From Methylobacterium sp. SyP6R (GTDB taxonomy: Bacteria; Pseudomonadota; Alphaproteobacteria; Rhizobiales; Beijerinckiaceae): a DNA stretch of 64,000 nucleotides. The DNA is taken from positions 1,240,001 to 1,304,000 of the forward strand of contig NZ_JAAQRC020000001.1 in NCBI RefSeq assembly GCF_019216885.1, given 5' to 3'. The notes beneath the pieces were generated by a model. It had not been told where the DNA came from, did not search any database, and saw only the letters and a list, made by a program, of their open reading frames with translations. A program made the position numbers and the translations under genes. This document shows, piece after piece, positions 50,301 through 59,448 of the stretch (its first letter is position 1; each line of letters starts with the position of its first letter).

Positions 50301-51337
50301 GAGAGAGTGATCCCCCGGTCCTGATCCTCGCCCCCGCCGGGCGCGACGCCGCGGTGGCGGCCAGCATCCTGGACGAGGCCGGCCTGCGGGCGGAGGTCTG
50401 CGCCGACCTGCCGGATCTGGTCGCCCGGCTCGCCGAGGGCAGTTGCGCCGTCCTCACCGAGGAGGCCCTGCGCGCCTCCGACCGGCACGGGCTCGCCGCC
50501 TATCTCGCCGGGCAGGAGCCGTGGTCGGATTATCCCTTCGTGCTGCTCACCCTGCGGGGCACCCCGCCGGATGCCCGGCTGATGGAGTCGCTGGGCAACG
50601 TCACCCTGCTGGAACGGCCGTTCCACCCCGCCACCCTGGTCACCGCGGCGCGCTTCGCCGTGCGGGCGCGGCGGCGCCAGCGCGAGGCGGCGGCCTTCCT
50701 GCACGAGCGCCAGCAGACCTCCGAGCGCCAGGCCCTGCTGATCCGCGAGCTGCACCACCGGGTGAAGAACACGCTCGCCACCGTGCAGGCGCTGCTCGGC
50801 GCCTCGGCGCGGGGCGCCACCAGCGTCGACGAGTTCTACCAGGGCTTCTCGGCCCGGGTGATCTCGCTCGCCAAGACCCACAACCTCCTGACGGAGGATT
50901 ACTGGCAGATGGCCTCGCTCCAGGAGATGCTGGAGAACGAGCTCGGCCCCTACAACGACGAGGCCGGCAAGCGCATCACGCTGAAAGGCCCCCTGGTCGA
51001 GCTCACCGCCGACCTCGCGGTGCCGACCGGCATGGCGATCCACGAACTGACCACCAACGCCGCCAAGCACGGCGCCCTCTCGCTACCCGAGGGGCGCATC
51101 GCCGTGACCTGGGCCGTCGACCAGGGCGAGACCGGCCGGCGCCTGCGCCTCGACTGGACCGAGCGCGGCGGCCCGCGCACCGCGGAGCCGACCCGCAAGG
51201 GCTTCGGCTCGACCCTGCTGCAGCGGGTGCTCACCATGCAGTGCGGCGCCGACATCCGCTTCGACTTCAAGCCGACCGGCCTGCATTTCCGCATGGAGGC
51301 GCCGCTGGTCGAGCACCGGACGGTGCCGCATTATTGA
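50297..51337 (+). CDS. HWE/HisKA_2-type sensor histidine kinase with degenerate receiver
   Basis: 346 residues. An N-terminal receiver-like domain (residues 5-120) lacks an aspartate at the usual acceptor position (AVLTEEALR). The kinase part starts with RELHHRVKNTLATVQALLGA (phosphoacceptor His near 154), the hallmark of HisKA_2/HWE kinases. The N-box HELTTNAAKHGAL and GFGSTLLQRVL follow. It overlaps the KaiC-like gene by ATGA, so the two are made together. No response regulator is adjacent. It probably senses or transmits the state of the KaiC-like ATPase. Confidence 0.9.
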   Translation: MRESDPPVLILAPAGRDAAVAASILDEAGLRAEVCADLPDLVARLAEGSCAVLTEEALRASDRHGLAAYLAGQEPWSDYPFVLLTLRGTPPDARLMESLGNVTLLERPFHPATLVTAARFAVRARRRQREAAAFLHERQQTSERQALLIRELHHRVKNTLATVQALLGASARGATSVDEFYQGFSARVISLAKTHNLLTEDYWQMASLQEMLENELGPYNDEAGKRITLKGPLVELTADLAVPTGMAIHELTTNAAKHGALSLPEGRIAVTWAVDQGETGRRLRLDWTERGGPRTAEPTRKGFGSTLLQRVLTMQCGADIRFDFKPTGLHFRMEAPLVEHRTVPHY

Positions 51338-51394
51338 AGCGTGCTCGGCTCGTAGCGCCACTCCATCATTGTCGCAGGCGTCGACGCATCTCTA

Positions 51395-51537
51395 CGTCAT
51401 CCCGGGGCTCGACGAAGTCGAGAACCCGGGGTCCTTAACCGCGGACGTTTCAGGAAACAGCGACCAGCGTTCCGCTTCGTCCTGAACCATCAGCGGTCAT
51501 GGAGCCCGGGTTCCGCTGTCGCGGCCCCGGGATGACG
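51395..51537. repeat. Third palindromic repeat family, single copy
   Basis: A 14-bp perfect inverted repeat (CGTCATCCCGGGGC and GCCCCGGGATGACG) bounds 143 bases. Inside, GAACCCGGG pairs with CCCGGGTTC. It lies between the kinase and HAD genes, which are convergent. Confidence 0.75.
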
Positions 51538-51586
51538 ATGGGGGGTTCGAGAACTGTAGAAGCCAGACAGACAGGCTCTCTGACGA

Positions 51587-52279
51587 TCACCCCGTCCCGG
51601 GCAGGAGCACCGCCGCCACCGCCTCGGGCGTCGCGAACAGGTGGGCCGGCCCCGCGGCGGCGAGCGCCTGCGCCCGTGTATAGCCCCAGGTCACCGCCCC
51701 GAAGGCGAGGCCCGCCTGCGTCGCGGCGTGGTGGTCGCGCAGCTCGTCGCCAAGGCACAGCACGGTGGCGGGGGAGACGCCGATGTCACGCACCACGGCC
51801 CGGAACCGCCGCGCCTTGCCGAACAGGGCCGCGCCGCAGGCGTAGCGGCCGATCAGGCCGGTACATTCCGGGCCGAGCACCCGGCGCACCACGTCCTCGC
51901 GGTTCGAACTGACGAGGGCCAGGTCGAGCCCGCCGGATCGAAGCCGGGCGAGCAGGCCGGGAATGCCGGGGAAGAGCGACAGGTCGCCGGCGTCGCGGGC
52001 GACGAGGCGGCGCATGTGGCGGGCGATCAGCGGCAGCTTCCAGGCCGGCACGTGCAGATGCCGCAGCACCGCCCGCGCCTCCAGGGCCCGCAGGGTCTCG
52101 ACCTCGTGCGCGGCCGGCCGGCGGAAGCCGTAGCGGTCGGCGACGCCGGGGAGCACCCGGGAGAACCACGGGAAGGTGTCGGCGAGGGTGCCGTCGAAAT
52201 CGAGGATGACGACCCGGTAGGGCGGACCGGGACGGTCCGCACCCGAAGGGAGGCTGCCGGCCCGGTGCGTTACCAGCAC
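51587..52279 (-). CDS. HAD-superfamily hydrolase (phosphoglycolate-phosphatase-like)
   Basis: 230 residues from a GTG at 52279 that overlaps the end of the upstream gene; the open frame continues further upstream only in low-complexity sequence. The HAD motifs are DFDGTLADTFPW (motif I, catalytic Asp), LVSSNRED (motif II) and CLGDELRDHHAATQAGLAFGAVTWGY (motif III). A helical cap lies between I and II, as in subclass IA. The substrate is unknown; Gph/PpaX-like phosphatases are the nearest match by pattern. Confidence 0.85.
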   Translation of the reverse strand: MLVTHRAGSLPSGADRPGPPYRVVILDFDGTLADTFPWFSRVLPGVADRYGFRRPAAHEVETLRALEARAVLRHLHVPAWKLPLIARHMRRLVARDAGDLSLFPGIPGLLARLRSGGLDLALVSSNREDVVRRVLGPECTGLIGRYACGAALFGKARRFRAVVRDIGVSPATVLCLGDELRDHHAATQAGLAFGAVTWGYTRAQALAAAGPAHLFATPEAVAAVLLPGTG

Positions 52280-53112
52280 ACGCGGGGCAGGCGGCGCTTC
52301 CAGCGCTGACCGATGCGCAGGTCCTCGTCGCCGGTGCGGCGCTTCACCCGCGGGCGGATCTCGGCGTCCTCGGAGGCCTGCTGCGGCGGCGCCTCGGTCT
52401 TCGGCAATTCGATCCGCTCTTGAATCCTGTCCTGGCGCCGGGCAGCGGCCGGGACGGTGATCGGCGCGGGCGTCTGGATCGGGGCCTCGTCGGGCCAGTC
52501 CTCGGGCCACACGAAGGCCGGGCGCGGGCCGGGTGTGCGGCGGGGCGCCGACTCGGCGGTGCGGTAGCGGCGGACGCGGGGCAGCTTGGTCTCGGGCTCG
52601 GGTGCGACCTCCGGCTCGGGCTCGGGCTCCGGCGGGGCGATCAGGCTCGGCAGGACGCGCTTCGCGGGAGCAGCGGTCTTGGCGGGGGCTGCGGTCTTGG
52701 CGGGGGCGGCATCCTTGGCAGACGCCGCATCCTTGGCGGAAAAGACCTGGTCGGCAGGCTTCTCGGCGGAAGACTTGCTGAAGACCGGGAGGTCCGGCGG
52801 GTCGAAGCGGCCGGACTGGGTGGCGGCGGCGGTTTCCTCGAAGAGGCCGGTGCCGGCCCAGAGGTTGCGGCCGGGGGAGGCGGGCCGGGCCTCGGGCTCG
52901 CTCGGGGCGGGCGCGCTCGCCGCCGGCTTCGCGGCGGCCGAGGGCTTGGCGGCGCCGGGGGGCTTGAAGAGCGCCTCCGCCGGATTCGAGAAGCCCATCG
53001 AGGGCTTGCCGGCGGGGCGCTCGCTCTGGGGCCGCTCGCCGTCGGGCAGGGGGGAGGTGCGGCTGCGCTTGATCTCAACCGTGAATGACGGTCTCGCGCG
53101 GTGGCGCGTCAT
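52270..53112 (-). CDS. Disordered Ala/Pro-rich protein with KD/KT repeats
   Basis: 280 residues, mostly low-complexity. It has a central run of AKDAASAKDAAPAKTAAPAK-like repeats, an acidic Pro-Glu stretch (PPEPEPEPEVAPEPETK) and several basic patches. No domain was recognised. Its start [18 protein letters not shown] looks like a real N-terminus and its end RWKRRLPRVCW is compact and basic, so the ends may be conserved while the middle varies. It may be a bridging or envelope-associated protein; the function is not known. Confidence 0.65.
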   Translation of the reverse strand: MTRHRARPSFTVEIKRSRTSPLPDGERPQSERPAGKPSMGFSNPAEALFKPPGAAKPSAAAKPAASAPAPSEPEARPASPGRNLWAGTGLFEETAAATQSGRFDPPDLPVFSKSSAEKPADQVFSAKDAASAKDAAPAKTAAPAKTAAPAKRVLPSLIAPPEPEPEPEVAPEPETKLPRVRRYRTAESAPRRTPGPRPAFVWPEDWPDEAPIQTPAPITVPAAARRQDRIQERIELPKTEAPPQQASEDAEIRPRVKRRTGDEDLRIGQRWKRRLPRVCW

Positions 53113-53350
53113 TGAATGTCCTGAAGCGATCTGTTCGGAATCAGCAGCCCGCGGCCATGCGCGCGGGCACGATCCTCACTTAGGATGGGTGACAGGGATT
53201 GTCCATGCCAAGAATTGATAAAGTCTCAACGGAGGTCTCAGTGACGGCATCGCGATGGTCTCGCACCGGCATTGTTCTGCAGCGTGCGAGCTTTGACACA
53301 ATCGTGTCCCAGTCGTCGGCCGAATCGCCGCCCCCGCGGGAGGGCCGCGC

Positions 53351-54070
53351 GTGAACCTCTTCGTTCTCACCGGAGCCGGCATCTCGGCCGAGAGCGGGCT
53401 CGGCACCTTCCGGGATCCGGGCGGGCTGTGGCGGCGGTTCGATCCGATGCGGCTCGCCACGCCGGAGGCCTTCGCCGCCGAGCCGGAGGAGGTCCACGCC
53501 TTCTACAACCTGCGCCGGCAGGGCGTGCGGGAGGCCGCGCCCAACGCCGCCCACGCGGCGCTCGCGCGCCTGGAGGCGGGTCTCGCGGCACGCGGCGGAA
53601 CGCTCTTCCTCTGCACCCAGAACGTCGACGACCTGCACGAGCGCGCCGGCACCCGGGCGGTCACCCACATGCACGGCGAGGTGATGCGGGCGCGCTGCAC
53701 CGCCTGCGGCGAGGGCCGCCCCTGGCCCGGGGACCTGTCGGTCGGGACGGCCTGCCCGTCCTGCGGGCGAAGCGGCGGGATGCGCCCGGACGTGGTCTGG
53801 TTCGGCGAGGTGCCGCTCCACCTCGATGCCATCGCGGAGGCCCTCGACGAATCCGACCTGTTCGTCGCCATCGGCACGTCCGGGGCGGTCTACCCGGCGG
53901 CGGGGTTCGTGGCGCGGGCGCGGGCGGCCGGGATCCCGACCCGCGAGATCAACCTCGCCCCCTCCGACACCGCCGGCCTGTTCATGGAGGCCACCTACGG
54001 CCCGGCCACGCAGGCGGTGCCGGACTTCGTCGACGGGCTCCTGCGGGGGATCGACGGAGCCGCACCGTGA
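53351..54070 (+). CDS. cobB: NAD-dependent protein deacylase of the sirtuin family
   Basis: 239 residues from a GTG. It removes acyl groups from lysines using NAD+. Motifs: GAGISAESGLGTFRDPGG (NAD binding), TQNVDDLHERAG, the catalytic His in THMHGEVMRARCTACGEG, and a zinc knuckle with CTAC and CPSC. RPDVVWFGEVP and AIGTSGAVYPAAGF complete the fold. It is divergent from the disordered-protein gene. Confidence 0.95.
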   Translation: MNLFVLTGAGISAESGLGTFRDPGGLWRRFDPMRLATPEAFAAEPEEVHAFYNLRRQGVREAAPNAAHAALARLEAGLAARGGTLFLCTQNVDDLHERAGTRAVTHMHGEVMRARCTACGEGRPWPGDLSVGTACPSCGRSGGMRPDVVWFGEVPLHLDAIAEALDESDLFVAIGTSGAVYPAAGFVARARAAGIPTREINLAPSDTAGLFMEATYGPATQAVPDFVDGLLRGIDGAAP

Positions 54071-54330
54071 CGCCGCGACCGGGGCCGCATCTCCGACGAT
54101 CGTCGTCGGGCCCGCGACCGTCCGCGCGGCCGACCTGCGCCCTCCGTTCCAAACATCGGGCGGGGCGTCTCACATCGCGCCGGGCCACGCGTTCGTTGCC
54201 GCCGGGCCATATCGGCCCGCATGGTCTTGTCATAGTCACGGCGCACGGAAACTCACGCGCGACCGCGCATCCATCGCCGCCGGCGATGACGTCGGGCGGT
54301 TCGGCGGTCGCCCGCTCGAGGACTTGACGG

Positions 54331-54816
54331 ATGTCTCGGATCGCCCTGGCCCTGTTCCTGTCGTTCGCCGGCCTCGTCGCGGCGCGGGCGGCACCGGCCG
54401 AACCGGTGGCCCGGCCCCTGCCGCCGGATGTCTGCAGCGCCCTTCGGACGGCCTTCGCCGCCGCCCTCGGCTTCCCGCTCGCCTCGGGCACCCAGTCGCC
54501 GAAGACCGTCAGCGACAGCGCGCCCGCCGGCACGGCCTGCACCTTCTCGGGCCGGGCCACGGGGCTCGGGCATTCCTACGCCGACGCCCTCGGCCGGCTG
54601 GAGACGATCGTGGAGGGCTGGGACCAGATCGCCGAGATCTCGGCCGACGGCCCGGAATCGACGGTGCAGGGCTACCGCAAGGACGACCGTCGGGTCGTCG
54701 TCGCCCTCGACCGGTCGCCGCCGGACGGCACCTGCGAGAACACGGTCCAGGTCCGCTGCAAGGTGCCGGCGAAACGCTGGCGCTGGACGTTCAAGGCCGC
54801 CGCCTATCGCCAGTGA
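54331..54816 (+). CDS. Exported protein of unknown function
   Basis: 161 residues. A signal peptide (MSRIALALFLSFAGLVAARA) precedes a mature domain with four cysteines: DVCSAL, TACTFSG, GTCENTV and VRCKV. The pattern suggests two disulfides. No family recognised. It lies 260 bases after the sirtuin gene and is convergent with asmA, whose stop is 13 bases away. Confidence 0.72.
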   Translation: MSRIALALFLSFAGLVAARAAPAEPVARPLPPDVCSALRTAFAAALGFPLASGTQSPKTVSDSAPAGTACTFSGRATGLGHSYADALGRLETIVEGWDQIAEISADGPESTVQGYRKDDRRVVVALDRSPPDGTCENTVQVRCKVPAKRWRWTFKAAAYRQ

Positions 54817-54829
54817 CGCAAAGCTCCGC

Positions 54830-56689
54830 TCAGGGCGCGTAGGCGCTGGCGGCCTTCGGCAGGGTCGAGGGCGGCAGCGCGCGGGCGGCGAGCGGCCGCA
54901 GGCTCGGGCGCTGCCACGGCCCCTCGATGGCGAAGCTCCCGCCCGCCCGCCCGTCGGGCCCGGGCTCGATCCTCGCCTCGGCGCCGAGCCGCCGCTCGGA
55001 CAGGAAGATCCGGCCGCCGAGGCTCGCGGCGAGCGCCGCCGCGCGGATCTGGCCCTGGCCGATCTCGGCGACGCCGTCGCTCACCGTCAGGCTGACCCGG
55101 GCACGCTCGAAATGGGTGCGGCCGCCCCGGCGCAGGGCGGTGGTGGCGGAGTCGGGGCGCTGGGCGAGGTCGGCGAGGTTCACGCCTAAGATCTCCCCGC
55201 TCTCGACCGTGGCGGCGGCGCGGCCCGAGAGGCGCCGGACGAGGTCGGCGAGGCTCGATCCGGCCCCGTCGAGGGCGACCGAGGCTTGCGCCCGGCCGAG
55301 GATCCAGCGCGGCCAGCCGAGATCGGCGAAGAGGCCGCCGAGGTCGATCCGGTCGGCGCTGCCCTGGAGGCGGGCATCGAGGCCCGCCGGCAGGGCGGCG
55401 AGCGCCGCCCGCCCCTTGACGGTGCCGCCCTGCACGGTGGCGCGCCCCAGCGTCGCCTCCACGGTGCCGTCGCGCACCAGCAGGCCGGCGGCGACGTCCT
55501 GCGCCTCCACCGGGCCGAGGCGGGCCGAGGCCGCGGAGAGGCGCAGGTCGAGGTCGCCGTCCGTCAACCCGTCGAGGGCGAGCGGCGCCCGGCTCCAGGG
55601 ACCGTCGGACAGTGCCTCGGGCATCAGGCCCGAGAGGTCGAGCCGCTCGGCCGCCAGGGTGCCGGTGAGGCTGAGCCGCCCCCGCGCCACGGACGCGGCG
55701 CCCGCGCCCTCGAGCCGGTTGTCGCCGACCTGCACCCGGATCTCGGGCCATTCGACGGCGCCCGGGCGGGCGAGGAAGCGCCCGTCGAGGCTCACCGGGC
55801 CGGCGAGCGCGGCGGGGCCGGGGACGATCCCGAGCCAGGCCAGGGTGCCGGGCAGGGCGGAGGTGACGAAGCGGCCCTGGCCGGACAGGCGCGGGCCCGT
55901 GCCGGAGGTCTCCGTCGACGCGGCCCTGGCCGTGCCCTCGGCCTGCTCCTTGGCCGGCTCCTTGGCCCAGACCAGGCTGCCCTCGATCTCGGCGCTGCCC
56001 TCGGCGGGCCGATCGGTCCCCGCGCTCGCCCCGTTCCAGGTGAGGGCGGCGGTGACCGGGGTCTCGGCGCCGGCCGCGAGTTCGCGCGGGCGCAGTCCCG
56101 ACAGGGCCAGGGTCGCCGGCACGCCGCGCCAGGTGAAGGCGGCCGACAGGTCGAGGCCGGCGGTCGGGCGCGGCCAGTTCGCCACCAGGTTGAGGCCGGT
56201 GACCGTCTCAGGGGCACCGGAGCGCGGATCGCGCCCGGTCACGGTCGCGTCGACGAGGACGAGGCGGCGCAGGTGGCGGCCCCTCCCGGCGGCGACCCGC
56301 GCGGCGAGCCGCGCCGCCGGCTCGGCCCAGTCGCTCCATGCGTGCGGCGGCAGGGCGATCCGGGCCCGTTCGAGGACGAGGCCGGTGATCTCGGCCCGGC
56401 CGGCGAGGAGCCCGGCGAGGCCGAGCTGCACCTGCAGGCCGTCGCTCGCGACGAGGTCGTGGCCGGCGCGGCTGAGCCGCACCCCGGAGAAGGTCAGGCG
56501 CGGGGCCGGCAGCAGCGTCAGGGTGGCGGGGCCGGCGACCGCCAGGCCGAGGCCGTAGCGCCGCGCCAGGTCCCGCTCGGCGAAGGCCGCCGCCTGCGGG
56601 GCCGCGATCGTCCAGGACAGGGAGGCGGCCGCGACCGCGAGCGCCGTGACGACGGCGCCGCTGAGGGCCAGGGTGGTTCGGCGCGACAT
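54830..56689 (-). CDS. AsmA family protein
   Basis: 619 residues. It has one N-terminal membrane helix (TTLALSGAVVTALAVAAASL) and a long periplasmic part. The domain start ERDLARRYGLGLAVAGPATLTLLPAPRLTFSGVRL is typical of AsmA. The C-terminal AsmA domain has WPRWILGRAQASVALDG and SGRAAATVESGEILGVNLADL. AsmA-like proteins are bridge-type lipid carriers between the membranes in current models. It is divergent from the CoA-transferase operon. Confidence 0.9.
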   Translation of the reverse strand: MSRRTTLALSGAVVTALAVAAASLSWTIAAPQAAAFAERDLARRYGLGLAVAGPATLTLLPAPRLTFSGVRLSRAGHDLVASDGLQVQLGLAGLLAGRAEITGLVLERARIALPPHAWSDWAEPAARLAARVAAGRGRHLRRLVLVDATVTGRDPRSGAPETVTGLNLVANWPRPTAGLDLSAAFTWRGVPATLALSGLRPRELAAGAETPVTAALTWNGASAGTDRPAEGSAEIEGSLVWAKEPAKEQAEGTARAASTETSGTGPRLSGQGRFVTSALPGTLAWLGIVPGPAALAGPVSLDGRFLARPGAVEWPEIRVQVGDNRLEGAGAASVARGRLSLTGTLAAERLDLSGLMPEALSDGPWSRAPLALDGLTDGDLDLRLSAASARLGPVEAQDVAAGLLVRDGTVEATLGRATVQGGTVKGRAALAALPAGLDARLQGSADRIDLGGLFADLGWPRWILGRAQASVALDGAGSSLADLVRRLSGRAAATVESGEILGVNLADLAQRPDSATTALRRGGRTHFERARVSLTVSDGVAEIGQGQIRAAALAASLGGRIFLSERRLGAEARIEPGPDGRAGGSFAIEGPWQRPSLRPLAARALPPSTLPKAASAYAP

Positions 56690-56994
56690 CGCTCTCCGGC
56701 AGCCGGCGTGGACGAGAACTCGTGCGCCCCCCCGGGCCGCCGTCCCGGCGGCCTCTTCGAGAGCCTGCCGGCGGCATCCGCCTTCCCGTGTCCCCTATAA
56801 TCCCTCGCGCACGGCTTGTCTCCCCGGCATGGTTTGCCGCGTGGCGTGCACCGCTCCGGCAGCGGGACATTTTCCTCTCCCCGCCCGGTGGTGCGGCGGC
56901 GCAACGATGCTAAACAGGGCGGCGAGGCGCCGCATCCGTGCGGGACCGAGGGCGCTTCAGCCCCGGCGGTGCCGGAAATTTGAGGAAACGAGGG
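56690..56994. other. Divergent region asmA / CoA-transferase
   Basis: 305 bases. A TATAAT occurs at 56796-56801 on the plus strand, without a good -35 at standard spacing. No other element seen. Confidence 0.4.
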
Positions 56995-57750
56995 ATGAAG
57001 AAGGTATACCCCGACGCCACCGCCGCCCTGGCGGGCGTCCTGCGGGACGGCATGACGATCATGGCCGGCGGCTTCGGCCTCTGCGGCATTCCCGACGTCC
57101 TCATCGACGCTGTGCGCGAGAGCGGCGCCAAGGACCTCACGGTCATCTCGAACAATGCCGGCATCGACGGCGTCGGCCTCGGCGTCTTGCTCGAGACGCG
57201 CCAGATCAAGAAGATGATCTCGTCCTATGTCGGCGAGAACAAGACCTTCGCCAAGCAGTACCTCGCCGGCGAGCTCGAGATCGAGTTCAACCCGCAGGGC
57301 ACGCTGGCCGAGCGCATCCGCGCCGGCGGCGCCGGCGTCCCGGCCTTCTTCACCAAGACCGGCGTCGGCACCCTGATCGCCGAGGGCAAGGAGACCCGGG
57401 AGTTCGACGGCGAGACCTACGTGATGGAGCGCGGCCTGTTCGCCGACGTCTCGCTGGTCCATGCCTGGAAGGGCGACCACGAGGGCAACCTCGTCTACCG
57501 GAAGACCGCCCGCAACTTCAACCCGATGATGGCCACCGCCTCGCGCATGACCATCGCGCAGGTCGAGCACCTGGTGCGCCCCGGCGAGATCGACCCGGAC
57601 CACATCATCACCCCCGGCGTGTTCGTGAAGCGGATGATCCACGTCCCGAACGCGCAGAAGCGCATCGAGCAGCGCACCACCCGCAAGCGTGCCGAGGCCG
57701 CCCCCAACGCCGAGCCCGCGCCCGCCCCGACGGGCGGCGGCGCCATCTGA
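56995..57750 (+). CDS. scoA: 3-oxoacid CoA-transferase subunit A
   Basis: 251 residues from ATG 56995. It transfers CoA from succinyl-CoA to acetoacetate (or a similar 3-oxoacid) together with subunit B. The glycine-rich [19 protein letters not shown] and [14 protein letters not shown] segments match family I CoA-transferase alpha subunits. The C-terminus has an extra Ala/Pro-rich tail. It is followed after 22 bases by subunit B, preceded by CAGGAGA. Confidence 0.95.
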   Translation: MKKVYPDATAALAGVLRDGMTIMAGGFGLCGIPDVLIDAVRESGAKDLTVISNNAGIDGVGLGVLLETRQIKKMISSYVGENKTFAKQYLAGELEIEFNPQGTLAERIRAGGAGVPAFFTKTGVGTLIAEGKETREFDGETYVMERGLFADVSLVHAWKGDHEGNLVYRKTARNFNPMMATASRMTIAQVEHLVRPGEIDPDHIITPGVFVKRMIHVPNAQKRIEQRTTRKRAEAAPNAEPAPAPTGGGAI

Positions 57751-57772
57751 ACGAGCGAGACAGGAGACCCCC

Positions 57773-58438
<666 letters not shown>

Positions 58439-58482
58439 TCACCATACTACATCGGGATTGAGAGCTCGAAGTAAAGCTCTTC

Positions 58483-58506
58483 CCCCTCTCCCGTGCGGGA
58501 GAGGGG
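58483..58506. terminator. Hairpin between convergent scoB and phosphodiesterase genes
   Basis: CCCCTCTCCCG pairs perfectly with CGGGAGAGGGG around a 2-nt tip. Its sequence recalls the palindromic repeats. A terminator role is plausible from its place between convergent genes. Confidence 0.6.
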
Positions 58507-58540
58507 ATCCCACGCTATATTCTCGAATATTGATCGATAA

Positions 58541-59368
58541 TTAGTGCTGCCCCGGATACGCCGCATCCAGCACGAACGGATACGGCCCGTCGAACGCCTC
58601 GACATAGACCATGTGGCTCACGATTCCCGTCTCCGGCGTGTAGCGGTGGAGCAGGTAGGCCGGCGGCTCGAAGACCAGGGCGCCGTCGTGCTCCGGTGTG
58701 AGATCGAAGGCGACCTGGTGAGTCACGCTCGGGGCGATCTGCGCGATCGTGCCGGCGTAGCGGGTGACGATCGGCCGGTGGTGGTGGCCGCACAGGATCC
58801 GCTCGATGCAGGTCTCACCGGCGATCAGCCGCCGGAACGGCGCCTCGCCGTCGAGGAGCCGGATCTCGTCCATGTGGACGAGCCCGCACTCGAAGGGCGG
58901 GTGGTGCATGAAGACCAGGGTCGGGCGGCCGTCGCCGCCGGCGAGCGCCCGTTCGAGGAAGCCGAGGCGCTCGGTGCAGAGCGCGCCGTGGCTCGCGCCC
59001 GCCACCAGCGTGTCGAGGGCGATCAGGCGGACCGGGTGATCCTCGACGGTGTACTGGATGAAGCCGTCCGTCGCGCCGGGCATCCAGGCCGCCGGCAGGA
59101 CCTCGCGCAGGGTCTCGCGCCGGTCGTGGTTGCCGGGGATGACGTAGATCGGCATCGGCAGGCGCGCGAGCAGGCCGCGCAGCTCCTCGTATTCTTCCGC
59201 AAGCCCGCAATCGGTGAGATCGCCGGAGATCAGCACCAGGTCGGGCCGGGGATCGAGGGCGATGAGGTGGGCCACCGCGCGGGCGACCATCCGGTTGGTC
59301 TCGGAGACCCGGTAGGCCGGCAGCCCGCGGGGGCGCACGTGCAGGTCGGTGATCTGGGCGATGAGCAT
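58541..59368 (-). CDS. GpdQ-like glycerophosphodiesterase (binuclear metallophosphoesterase)
   Basis: 275 residues. The calcineurin-like metal ligands fall at exactly the residue numbers known for Enterobacter GpdQ: Asp8, His10 (DLH), Asp50 (SGD), Asn80 (GNHD), His156 (MHHPP), His195 and His197 (GHHH). It should hydrolyse glycerophosphodiesters, giving glycerol 3-phosphate and an alcohol; cAMP phosphodiesterase activity is a related alternative. It is the last gene of the operon with the Ugp-type transporter, 80 bases after the binding-protein gene. That context supports the glycerophosphodiester assignment. Confidence 0.88.
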   Translation of the reverse strand: MLIAQITDLHVRPRGLPAYRVSETNRMVARAVAHLIALDPRPDLVLISGDLTDCGLAEEYEELRGLLARLPMPIYVIPGNHDRRETLREVLPAAWMPGATDGFIQYTVEDHPVRLIALDTLVAGASHGALCTERLGFLERALAGGDGRPTLVFMHHPPFECGLVHMDEIRLLDGEAPFRRLIAGETCIERILCGHHHRPIVTRYAGTIAQIAPSVTHQVAFDLTPEHDGALVFEPPAYLLHRYTPETGIVSHMVYVEAFDGPYPFVLDAAYPGQH

Positions 59369-59448
59369 GGAATTCGTCCGGCACTCGGGGGCAATGGGCC
59401 CCGTCCCGGGCGTCGTCCAGGACGGGGAGGCGCGTCAGCGCGAGGCGG

